Source: Lachnospiraceae bacterium
GTDB lineage: Bacteria; Bacillota; Clostridia; Lachnospirales; Lachnospiraceae
Reading direction: 5' to 3'
DNA: 37,774 bases
Assembly (NCBI GenBank): GCA_022768825.1
Contig: JALEJB010000034.1
Location: forward strand, 1-37,774
The notes under the pieces were generated by a model. The model was not told where the DNA came from, did not search any database, and was given only the letters and a program-made list of their open reading frames with translations. The translations under genes and the position numbers were made by a program. Shown here piece after piece: positions 29,824-37,774 of the stretch. Position 1 is the stretch's first letter; each line of letters starts with the position of its first letter.

Positions 29824-30701
29824 TGAGTACAGCAACAATTCGAATTCTGGTGATGCTTGTTTACATCGTATGCGCTCCGTTGATCGGTGGATTATTGGAT
29901 GGAATGGATCGCAAGCTTTCCGCAAGAATGCAGGGAAGAAAGGGACCGAGTATCTTCCAGCCATTTTATGATGTGGCAAAACTGACCCAGAAGCAGTTGC
30001 TTCAGGTCAATAAGTTCCAGCTTTTGATGGTCATGTCATATCTGTTTTTCGTCATACTGACCGGAGTGTTATTCTTTGGTGGATTCGATATGCTGCTTTG
30101 CTTTTTCTCATTATCCACAGCAGCGATGTTTTTGATCCTGGCATCCACATCGACCCACTCCCCGTTCTCAACCATCGGAACGCACCGTGAACTGGCACAG
30201 ATGATGGCATATGAGCCAATGGTACTTTTGACAGCAGTTGGATTTTATCTGGCTACCGGAACCTTTCAGGTGAGTGATATTATTCAGGCACAGATACCGG
30301 CAATCGCATATACACCGGGATTTTTTGTGGGATTTGTGTTTATCCTGACGATCAAATTCCGCAAATCACCGTTTGATCTGAGTATGACGCATCATGCGCA
30401 TCAGGAGGTCGTAAAAGGTGTGACGACGGAGATGGTCGGAATTGAGTATGCCATCACAACAGTTACGGAATGGTATGAAAATGTCTTTCTGCTGGCGGTG
30501 GTAGGTTTGTTCTTTATCAACGACAATCCGATCAGTTATCTCGTGGCAGTGGTGGCAGTTCTGGCGACTTATTTTGTGGAGATTTTGATCGATAATACAT
30601 CCGCGCGTGTCAAATGGCAGATGATGCTTCAGCTGGCATGGGGCGTGACACTGGTTTCCGGCGGATTGAACCTGTTTATTCTGGAACTGATCAACAGATA
30701 A
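29823..30701 (+). CDS. echB: Ech hydrogenase subunit EchB (NuoH-like)
   Basis: GPSIFQPFYDVAKL, GTHRELAQMMAYEPMVLL, KFRKSPFDLSMTHHAHQE. Confidence 0.9.
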   Translation: MSTATIRILVMLVYIVCAPLIGGLLDGMDRKLSARMQGRKGPSIFQPFYDVAKLTQKQLLQVNKFQLLMVMSYLFFVILTGVLFFGGFDMLLCFFSLSTAAMFLILASTSTHSPFSTIGTHRELAQMMAYEPMVLLTAVGFYLATGTFQVSDIIQAQIPAIAYTPGFFVGFVFILTIKFRKSPFDLSMTHHAHQEVVKGVTTEMVGIEYAITTVTEWYENVFLLAVVGLFFINDNPISYLVAVVAVLATYFVEILIDNTSARVKWQMMLQLAWGVTLVSGGLNLFILELINR

Positions 30702-30725
30702 CATTGATAATGGAGGAAAAATACA

Positions 30726-31166
30726 ATGAAAAATATTCATAAATCACCGTGGCTTCTCCATTATGATGGATCAAGCTGCAACGGATGTGATATCGAGGTA
30801 CTGGCGTGTACAACACCGGTTTATGATGTGGAGCGTTTTGGTGTGGTCAACACCGGTAACCCACTGCATGCAGACATCTTTCTGATCACCGGGGGAATCA
30901 ACAGTCAGAATGAGGAAGTGGTTCGTCAGATCTACGAGCAGATGCCGAATCCAAAGGTTGTAGTAGCTGTTGGAACGTGTGCCTGTACCGGTGGAATTTT
31001 TAAAGAATGCTATAACATCAAGGGCGGTGTCGATACTGTGATCCCGGTAGATATCTATGTGCCGGGCTGTGCAGCCAGACCGGAGTCGATCATAGACGGT
31101 GTGGTACAGGCAGTCGCTTTATTCAAAGAAAAACATATGAAAGAAAAGGGAGGAGAAAAAGCCTGA
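30726..31166 (+). CDS. echC: Ech hydrogenase small subunit EchC (NuoB-like)
   Basis: DGSSCNGCDIEVLAC, VAVGTCACTGGIF, VDIYVPGCAARPE. Confidence 0.92.
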   Translation: MKNIHKSPWLLHYDGSSCNGCDIEVLACTTPVYDVERFGVVNTGNPLHADIFLITGGINSQNEEVVRQIYEQMPNPKVVVAVGTCACTGGIFKECYNIKGGVDTVIPVDIYVPGCAARPESIIDGVVQAVALFKEKHMKEKGGEKA

Positions 31167-31522
31167 TGGAAGAGATTCAAAAGGATATATACAAAATTGA
31201 AAAAGTAGAGCTTCTTCCTGTCATCATGGAAAAGAAAAATGACAAGTGGCGTCTGCTGCAGATCTGTTGTGCGTTTGCGGAAGGAAAGTATGAAGTGACC
31301 TATTCCTTCGCAAAAGGATATGAGATCAGAAACTATCGTCTTGTAGTGGAAAAGGATGAGGAAGTGCCGAGTATTTCCCGTGTCTATAAAGCTGCAATCT
31401 TTTATGAGAATGAGATGAAGGAGCTTTTTGGCCTGGATGTGGAGTTCATAAAAGTGGATCTGGGGAACAAGCTGTATCGTATTGATGCAAACGTTCCTTT
31501 CTTAAAAGAGGAGGACAAATAA
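31166..31522 (+). CDS. echD: Ech hydrogenase subunit EchD (NuoC-like)
   Basis: ATG overlaps the echC stop; AIFYENEMKELFGLDVEF matches the NuoC E(R)E-x-x-DLFG pattern. Confidence 0.85.
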   Translation: MEEIQKDIYKIEKVELLPVIMEKKNDKWRLLQICCAFAEGKYEVTYSFAKGYEIRNYRLVVEKDEEVPSISRVYKAAIFYENEMKELFGLDVEFIKVDLGNKLYRIDANVPFLKEEDK

Positions 31523-32602
31523 ATGCCAAAAAGAAGTATTGTTCCGTTTGGACCACAGCATCCGGTATTGCCGGAGCCAATCCATCTGGATTTGGTGCTG
31601 GAGGATGAAAAAGTAATCGAGGCGATCCCTTCAATCGGATATGTTCATCGTGGATTAGAGAGCCTCGTAGCAAAAAAAGATTTTAACGAAATGGTTTATG
31701 TCACCGAGCGTATTTGCGGAATCTGTTCTTTTATGCATGGAATGGGTTACTGCATGGCAGTGGAGCAGATCATGGATGTACAGGTACCGCGCAGAGCAGA
31801 GTATCTGCGCACCATCTGGGCAGAGATGTCGAGAATCCACAGTCACCTGCTGTGGCTGGGACTGTTGGCCGATGCCTTTGGATTCGAGTCATTATTTATG
31901 CATTCCTGGAGACTGCGCGAGAAGATTCTCGATATGTTTGAGATCTCAACCGGCGGACGTGTCATTTTTTCCGTTAATAAGATCGGCGGTGTGCTGAAGG
32001 ATATGCCAAAAGAGATGCTCACTCAGTTTGTAGCCGTTTTGAACGATATGGAAAAAGAGCTGCGTGAGACAACAAGCGTGTTTTTAGATGATTTTACGGT
32101 AAAAAGCCGTCTGGTGGGCGTGGGTATTCTGACCGAGGATGACGCAATCCGCAGGGGTGCGGTGGGTCCGATGATGCGCGCGAGCGGCATTGAGGTAGAT
32201 ATGCGAAAGACCGGATATGCTGCTTACAATGAGATTGATTTTGAGATTATGACCAGTAAGGATTGCGACAGCTACGGTCGTTGTCAGGTGCGGATTGGAG
32301 AGATCTTCCAGTCCATTGACATCATCCGAAAAGCCGTTGCGCAGATTCCGGATACCGAGCTTTCCGTGCCGGTGAAGGGATTCCCGAAGGGCGAGGCATT
32401 TGTCCGTCTCGAGCAGCCAAGAGGCGAGGCGTTCTACTATGTGCGTGCAAACGGAAGTAAATTCTTGGACAGAATGAGAGTCCGCACGCCTACCTTTGCC
32501 AACCTGCCTTCCCTGACGCAGACCCTGCAGGGATGTCAGTTTGCAGATGTTCCTCTGTTGATACTTACAATTGATCCGTGTATCAGTTGTACGGAAAGAT
32601 AG
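31523..32602 (+). CDS. echE: Ech hydrogenase large subunit EchE ([NiFe] site)
   Basis: PFGPQHPVLPEPIHLDL, ERICGICSFMHG, C-terminal TIDPCISCTER with stop immediately after. Confidence 0.93.
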   Translation: MPKRSIVPFGPQHPVLPEPIHLDLVLEDEKVIEAIPSIGYVHRGLESLVAKKDFNEMVYVTERICGICSFMHGMGYCMAVEQIMDVQVPRRAEYLRTIWAEMSRIHSHLLWLGLLADAFGFESLFMHSWRLREKILDMFEISTGGRVIFSVNKIGGVLKDMPKEMLTQFVAVLNDMEKELRETTSVFLDDFTVKSRLVGVGILTEDDAIRRGAVGPMMRASGIEVDMRKTGYAAYNEIDFEIMTSKDCDSYGRCQVRIGEIFQSIDIIRKAVAQIPDTELSVPVKGFPKGEAFVRLEQPRGEAFYYVRANGSKFLDRMRVRTPTFANLPSLTQTLQGCQFADVPLLILTIDPCISCTER

Positions 32603-32613
32603 GGAGGACGATT

Positions 32614-33006
32614 ATGGGAAAATATTTACCGTTTGCTAAGACTGTTTTAAAAAATCTGTTTTCAAAGCCGGCGACCACTGCTTATCCGTTCGTACCGAAG
32701 GAGTATCCGGCACGCAGCAGAGGTCATGTGGAGATCCACATTGATGATTGCATCATGTGTGGCATGTGCATGAGAAGCTGTCCGCCGGGAGCCATTGAGG
32801 TAAAGCGGGCAGAAAATACATGGACGATCAATCGTTTTGACTGTGTCCAGTGCGGTTATTGTGTGGAGAAATGTCCGAAGAAATGTCTCTCGATCGTACC
32901 GGGATATCAGACACCGGGAGACAAAAAGTATATAGACTCTGTCGTAAAACCGGTTGTGGAAGAAGCACCAAAAGCAGAAGCAAAGGAGAACGAGAAAGAT
33001 GCATGA
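32614..33006 (+). CDS. echF: Ech hydrogenase ferredoxin-like subunit EchF
   Basis: Two 4Fe-4S motifs: CIMCGMCMRSCPPG and CVQCGYCVEKCPKKC. Confidence 0.9.
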   Translation: MGKYLPFAKTVLKNLFSKPATTAYPFVPKEYPARSRGHVEIHIDDCIMCGMCMRSCPPGAIEVKRAENTWTINRFDCVQCGYCVEKCPKKCLSIVPGYQTPGDKKYIDSVVKPVVEEAPKAEAKENEKDA

Positions 33007-33340
33007 GTATCATAAAGCAGTAGAGTGGGTAGAGAAAGCCAACGCAAAGGCAGCAGAGGTTGGCGCAAGCAAGGTGACGGCATTGAAGGTCACTTTTGGC
33101 GAGGCATCTGATTATTCACCGGAGGTCGTGAAAAATTATTTTGATGAGGCTGCAGCAGGCACTGCCTGCGAGGGCGCCCGTTTTGATATCACAATTTCCC
33201 GTTGTATGCTCAAGTGCCCGAATTGCGGAAAACTCTTTGAGAAAAAATTACTGGATTACAAATGTCCGGATTGTGTGATCGAAGGAAATCCGACAGATTC
33301 CGGAAATGAAGTGGAATTAAACGACATTGTGTGGGAATAA
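32999..33340 (+). CDS. hypA: Hydrogenase nickel incorporation protein HypA
   Basis: MHEYHKAVEWVEKA start and zinc site CPNCGKLFEKKLLDYKCPDC. Confidence 0.85.
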   Translation: MHEYHKAVEWVEKANAKAAEVGASKVTALKVTFGEASDYSPEVVKNYFDEAAAGTACEGARFDITISRCMLKCPNCGKLFEKKLLDYKCPDCVIEGNPTDSGNEVELNDIVWE

Positions 33341-33361
33341 TTCCTGTGCAGGAATGGATGT

Positions 33362-35608
33362 ATGGTAACCAAAAAAATCGTAGTGACGGGACTGGTTCAG
33401 GGAATCGGTTTTCGACCGTTTGTCGCTGAGCTGGCCGAAAAACTGAATATCACAGGCTGGGTGCGAAACAGCGATGGCATCGTCACCTGTCAGGTCAGTG
33501 GGGAAGCGTCTGCTGTCCGCGCATTTACCAAAAGCCTCAGAACAGACGCGCCCCCGGGGGCGTGGATCGAACAGATCAAGGAGCAGGTACTTTTTCCGGA
33601 ACAGATACCGGAAAAATTTTCAATCATCGAGAGCTTGAGACAGGAAGAACCGACAAAACAAAGTATCGTATTGCCTGCAGATCTGCCTACGTGTGAGCGC
33701 TGCGAGTCAGAACTGCGGGATCCGTTTAACAGAAGATTCCGACATCCGTTTATCAGTTGCACAAGCTGCGGACCGCGATACAGCATCCTGGAAGAAATCC
33801 CCTATGACCGGTTATCGATTTCCATGAAGAGGTTTTTGATGTGCGAGGACTGCAAAAAAGAGTACAATGCGCGAGGGGATGTGCGGCGTCATGCGCAGAC
33901 CATCGCCTGTAAAGCCTGCGGTCCCACCCTGACCTACAAAAAGGGAACTGAGGCAGTGACCGGCAATGAGCAGGCACTGACGCTTGCCATCGATCATCTG
34001 AAAGTGGGCGGAATACTGGCAGTCAAGGATATCGGGGGCTATCATCTCGCGGCCGATCCGTTTTGTGAGGAAGCGGTGAAAGAACTGAGGCGGCTGAAAG
34101 GCAGAGAGAACAAACCCTTTGCCGTTTTGTTTGCGGATCCGGATTCTGTTCGGAAATATTGCGAAGCAGACGCGGATGAGGAAGCGCTGCTCCTTAATCC
34201 GGCAAGACCCATTGTGCTGTTAAAACAGAAAAAAACGGAACACGCATTTTGTCCAAACGTGTGTGGAAACAGTCCGGATATTGGTGCAATGCTGCCATGT
34301 AATCCGGTGCAGATCCTGCTTTCCGAAGCCTGTGGTCCGCTGATCATGACAAGCGCGAATATCACCGGTGAGCTGATCACAACAGAAAACGATCAGATGG
34401 AGCAGTGGCTGGTGGAAGACTCCGTGGCGGTTTTGTCCCATGACAGACCTATCGTGACACCGCTGGACGATTCCATCGTCCGTATCGTGTGCGGAAAGAG
34501 ACAGACGCTTCGCAGGGCAAGAGGCATGGTGCCGACACCGATCCCGTTTCCGATGGAAGCACAGGTGCTGGCAGCAGGCGGGGATCTGAAGGCGTGCTTT
34601 TGTTATGTAGAAGGAAAACGGGCATATCTGAGCCAGCATCTGGGTGATCTGGCAGAAGAAAGCTGTTTCATGCAGTATCAAAAAGAACAGATACGGATGA
34701 AGCAGCTGTTTCATTTTCACCCCAAGCAGGTCATCTGTGATCTGCACCCACTGTATCGTTCCAAAGCAGAGGGCGCAGAGCTGATCCAGCATCACAAGGC
34801 GCATGTCCTGTCTGTGGTCGCAGAGCATGATCTGTGCGGACGTGTACTGGGATTTGCCTTTGACGGAACCGGATATGGGGAAGATGGCAGTATCTGGGGC
34901 AGTGAAGTGTTTTTGTGGGATGAGAAAACCAATCTGCAGCGCGTGGCACATTTATCTCCGGTGAAGCTGATCGGCGGAGACGAGGGCGCGAAAAATGCCG
35001 ATACGATTTTGTATGGCTATTTGCATGCCAATAAATTGCAACCGTCAGAGATGATCGCAGGCTTTGATCGGGAGCGTGCGCAGATTGTCGCGCAGGCGAT
35101 CCGTCTGGGAATCAATACGGTGACTTCCACATCCATGGGCAGGCTGTTTGATGCAGTCAGCGCGTTGCTGGATATCTGCCATTATAACAGTTATGAGGGA
35201 GAGGCTGCGATCGAACTGGAAAATCTGGCAGCGACAGTGGATGAAGCTTATGAGCTTTCTATGGAGCTGATAGAAACCGGTGATCCTTTGATCCATATGG
35301 ATACCGGGTCTTTGTTTGAAGAGCTGTTGCGAGCGTTGGAACAGGGAACCGACCGGGCAGTGATCGCCCGGGGATTTCTGTACGCTCTGGCAGACGCAAT
35401 CGTCACGCTCAGTCAGAAGATGCGAGATCGATACCATGTCAACCAGATCGCATTGTCCGGCGGGACATTTTTAAACCGTATTTTACTGGAAAGAGTCACA
35501 GCCCTTCTGGAAGAAAATGGATTTTTGGTTTATCGAAATGAGCTGGTGCCGCCGGGGGACGGTGGGCTTTGCCTCGGACAGGCATACGCTTTCGTTGATA
35601 GAAAATAG
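33362..35608 (+). CDS. hypF: Carbamoyltransferase HypF
   Basis: Acylphosphatase domain (GLVQGIGFRPFVAELA), zinc fingers (CERCESEL, CTSCGPRYSI), YrdC and Kae1-like domains (GFAFDGTGYGEDGSIWGSE). Confidence 0.97.
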   Translation: MVTKKIVVTGLVQGIGFRPFVAELAEKLNITGWVRNSDGIVTCQVSGEASAVRAFTKSLRTDAPPGAWIEQIKEQVLFPEQIPEKFSIIESLRQEEPTKQSIVLPADLPTCERCESELRDPFNRRFRHPFISCTSCGPRYSILEEIPYDRLSISMKRFLMCEDCKKEYNARGDVRRHAQTIACKACGPTLTYKKGTEAVTGNEQALTLAIDHLKVGGILAVKDIGGYHLAADPFCEEAVKELRRLKGRENKPFAVLFADPDSVRKYCEADADEEALLLNPARPIVLLKQKKTEHAFCPNVCGNSPDIGAMLPCNPVQILLSEACGPLIMTSANITGELITTENDQMEQWLVEDSVAVLSHDRPIVTPLDDSIVRIVCGKRQTLRRARGMVPTPIPFPMEAQVLAAGGDLKACFCYVEGKRAYLSQHLGDLAEESCFMQYQKEQIRMKQLFHFHPKQVICDLHPLYRSKAEGAELIQHHKAHVLSVVAEHDLCGRVLGFAFDGTGYGEDGSIWGSEVFLWDEKTNLQRVAHLSPVKLIGGDEGAKNADTILYGYLHANKLQPSEMIAGFDRERAQIVAQAIRLGINTVTSTSMGRLFDAVSALLDICHYNSYEGEAAIELENLAATVDEAYELSMELIETGDPLIHMDTGSLFEELLRALEQGTDRAVIARGFLYALADAIVTLSQKMRDRYHVNQIALSGGTFLNRILLERVTALLEENGFLVYRNELVPPGDGGLCLGQAYAFVDRK

Positions 35609-35624
35609 AAAAAGGAGACATATT

Positions 35625-35831
35625 ATGTGTGTAGCGATACCAGGTAAGGTACTTTCAATTGCAGACGGACGCGCAACCGTGGATTTCTCCGGAAATCAGG
35701 TGCAGGCCTATATCGGACTGGTGGATGCGAAGGTGGGTGATTTTGTTCTGGTACATGCCGGATGCGTCATCCAGACGATGAAGCAGCAGGAAGCAGAGGA
35801 AATCATCGAACTGATGAATGGGATAGAGTAG
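35625..35831 (+). CDS. hypC: Hydrogenase assembly chaperone HypC
   Basis: MCVAIPGKVLSIADGRATVDFSGNQVQAYIGLVDAKVGDFVLVHAGCVIQTM. Confidence 0.96.
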   Translation: MCVAIPGKVLSIADGRATVDFSGNQVQAYIGLVDAKVGDFVLVHAGCVIQTMKQQEAEEIIELMNGIE

Positions 35832-35832
35832 A

Positions 35833-36870
35833 ATGAAGACAATCGAACAGATTTGTGAATATCTGAAAATGTATGACGGACGGGAGCTGACACTGATGGA
35901 GGTCTGCGGTAGCCATACAGCAGCGATCGCTAAGTATGGGATCAAGGATCTCCTGTCTGACAAAATCCGTCTGATCAGCGGACCGGGGTGTCCGGTATGT
36001 GTCACACCGTCTGCTTATATCGACCGGCTGATCGAGCTTGCGATGACACCCGGATATGTGGTGGCTACCTTTGGCGATATGCTGCGGGTGCCGGGAAGTA
36101 AAAGGAGCCTGAGCGAAGCAAAAAGTGAGGGCGCCAATACCGTGATGGTGTATTCTCCGATGGATGTGATCAAGCTGTCCGGTGAGCATCCTGACCGCAC
36201 GTATGTCTTTGCGGCAGTGGGATTTGAGACAACTGCACCGGTCTATACCCTGTTGATCGAAGAGGCTGTGAAAAAGGGACTTTCCAATATCCGCCTCCTG
36301 ACCTCACTCAAGACGATGCCCGGCGTGATCGATCATCTGCTGATTCATGGAGCGTCTATCGATGGATTTCTGGCACCCGGACATGTGTGCGCGATTACGG
36401 GAAGTGCATATTTTGAGGAACTGGCACAGAAGCATTCTATCGAGTTTGCGGTATCGGGATTTTCGGACCGTGAGCTTTTATTTGCGATCTATGGACTGGT
36501 TCGCCAGATCGAGGAAGCGACGCACTGTGTGAAAAACTATTATCCTTCGGTAGTGGAGACGCAGGGCAATCCGGTGGCAATGGAAAAGCTGTCCCGATAT
36601 TTTGAACCCTGTGATGCCGTGTGGCGGGGAATGGGGACGATCGCAGGCTCCGGCTTGCGCCTGCGTGAGGAATATGCATCCTTTGATGCAGGCAGCGAGG
36701 GCTTGACCGAGGATATCAAGCGAAACAAAGGCTGTTGCTGCGGAGAGATCCTGATGGGCAAAAAGGAGCCGCAGGACTGCCCACTGTTTGGAAAGGTCTG
36801 CTCGCCAAGCTCGCCCCAGGGGGCCTGCATGGTGAGCTACGAGGGGAGCTGCTACCAGAGGTATATGTAG
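35833..36870 (+). CDS. hypD: Hydrogenase formation protein HypD
   Basis: LMEVCGSHTAAIAKYGI, SGPGCPVCVTP, VGFETTAP, APGHVCAITG, C-terminal cysteine cluster. Confidence 0.97.
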   Translation: MKTIEQICEYLKMYDGRELTLMEVCGSHTAAIAKYGIKDLLSDKIRLISGPGCPVCVTPSAYIDRLIELAMTPGYVVATFGDMLRVPGSKRSLSEAKSEGANTVMVYSPMDVIKLSGEHPDRTYVFAAVGFETTAPVYTLLIEEAVKKGLSNIRLLTSLKTMPGVIDHLLIHGASIDGFLAPGHVCAITGSAYFEELAQKHSIEFAVSGFSDRELLFAIYGLVRQIEEATHCVKNYYPSVVETQGNPVAMEKLSRYFEPCDAVWRGMGTIAGSGLRLREEYASFDAGSEGLTEDIKRNKGCCCGEILMGKKEPQDCPLFGKVCSPSSPQGACMVSYEGSCYQRYM

Positions 36871-36874
36871 AGGT

Positions 36875-37147
36875 TTGCGAAACTCAATTTCTGTTTCCGT
36901 TTTGGTCATACGAGCACATGTATCACAGAGTTGTGTTGCCCCCTCGCTTACACTCGGCGGCATACCGTCGAAACCATGCAAATATGAACTTCGTTCATAT
37001 GGGTTTCTCCTCACGCTTTCGCTACTTGTCGCTGGCAATGGTACATAAGCGACCAAACTACGGTCGCTAAGTACCAGCCGCTCCAAAGTACCTGTAAGAT
37101 ACATGTGACTACGTATTCCCTATTTACGTAACGCAGGAGTTTCGCAA
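36875..37147 (-). repeat. 273-bp palindromic/MITE-like element, full-length copy B (inverted relative to copy A)
   Basis: Reverse complement aligns end to end with 26554-26826 at the same 273-bp length; termini TTGCGAAACTCAA and GAGTTTCGCAA. Confidence 0.93.
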
Positions 37148-37277
37148 ATGCTTGAAGGATACAGGAATTGATGTGACGCAATAGTACGTGGAAATGTGGA
37201 TGTTCATAGTAAGTAAAACTGATATCTGGTTATGCGACACCTTGGAAGCCGTAAAATTAGATATCACAAGGTAGTGA

Positions 37278-37444
37278 CGTCCGCAGGACCTGCATAAATT
37301 GATTCATCGACTTTGGACATGCAAGTGCGAGGGCAGAGGGGCGTGTAGCGCCATGACTGGAAAGTCGATACACTTTCGCAGCCATGCACTCGAGACACGA
37401 ATGTCCATCGGAGATGAACAATTTATGCAGGTCCATAGCGGACG
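37278..37444. repeat. Second inverted-repeat element upstream of hypE
   Basis: Arms CGTCCGC-a-GGACCTGCATAAATTG-a-TTCATC and GATGAA-CAATTTATGCAGGTCC-ata-GCGGACG; internal hairpin GTGTA..GACT-gga-AAGTC-ga-TACAC and AGTGC/GCACT. Confidence 0.88.
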
Positions 37445-37479
37445 AATAGCGAACCAACGAATAGCGAACCGACGAATAG
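37441..37479 (+). repeat. 15-bp tandem repeat, about 2.6 copies
   Basis: gacgaatagcgaacc | aacgaatagcgaacc | gacgaatag. Confidence 0.8.
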
Positions 37480-37505
37480 ATAATAACATAAGGAGGTGAG
37501 AGCAT

Positions 37506-37774
37506 ATGACCAAGATAACGATGGCGCATGGAAGCGGCGGTCGCGCCACCGGCGAACTGATCGAAGAAATCTTTGCGCAGGCATTTGATAACGAGACCCT
37601 GTCGCAGATGGAGGACGCGGCGGTCGTGCAGGGCGCAGGGAAAATCGCCGTGACGACAGACAGCTTTGTGGTCACTCCGTTGGAATTTCCGGGCGGAGAC
37701 ATCGGAAGACTATGCATCTGCGGCACCGTCAATGACCTGCTGATGCGCGGAGCGATACCAAAATATTTAACCTG
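37506..37774 (+). CDS. hypE: Carbamoyl dehydratase HypE, N-terminal part (truncated by window end)
   Basis: MTKITMAHGSGGRATGELIEEIFAQAFDNETLSQMEDAAVV...TTDSFVVTPLEFPGGDIGRLCICGTVNDLLMRGA; SD aaggaggtgag upstream. Confidence 0.95.
   Translation, partial: MTKITMAHGSGGRATGELIEEIFAQAFDNETLSQMEDAAVVQGAGKIAVTTDSFVVTPLEFPGGDIGRLCICGTVNDLLMRGAIPKYLT

Noticed and set aside
36478-37104. 208-aa minus-strand ORF spanning copy B and hypD
   Set aside because: Half is antisense to hypD, and the rest is the element's recurring open frame; not supported as a gene.
37221-37276. Weak stem GATATC/GATATC and CACCTTG/CAAGGTaGTG between copy B and the second inverted repeat
   Set aside because: Short and imperfect; cannot be separated from chance by eye.
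37441-37479. Possible CRISPR-like array before hypE
   Set aside because: The 15-bp units are directly tandem without unique spacers and there are no cas genes.

Overview
The window is a gene-dense, moderately GC-balanced Firmicutes segment. Protein content and synteny look like a motile Lachnospiraceae (Roseburia/Agathobacter-like), but this is inference because no search was run. Almost all genes are on the + strand. Order: uvrB (3' end), a 600-bp repeat-rich spacer, uvrA, mbl/mreB, flhO/flhP (flgF/flgG-like), a flgJ-like rod-binding protein, recD2, comFC, yvyF-like, two uncharacterised membrane proteins, cdaA, cdaR(ybbR), glmM, an HPr-like protein, a dTDP-rhamnose/surface glycan cluster (rfbD, rfbB, GT2, rfbA, rfbC, methyltransferase fusion, ABC exporter, two membrane proteins), cysK with an in-frame TGA, an Ech-type [NiFe] hydrogenase (echABCDEF), and hypA, hypF, hypC, hypD, hypE (3' truncated). 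The most unusual signal is non-coding. A 273-bp palindromic element is present in two full-length copies of identical length and opposite orientation (26554-26826 and 36875-37147). A third, 89-bp copy (7121-7209) looks like the same element with the segment between two ACATGT repeats missing. Both full-length copies begin exactly 4 nt after the TAG stop of the upstream gene, and the two copies show a compensatory stem change (GTGACC/GGTCAC versus GCGACC/GGTCGC). A different 149-167-bp inverted-repeat element and a 15-bp tandem repeat lie just upstream of hypE. The uvrB-uvrA spacer is a third, unrelated repeat/inverted-repeat structure.
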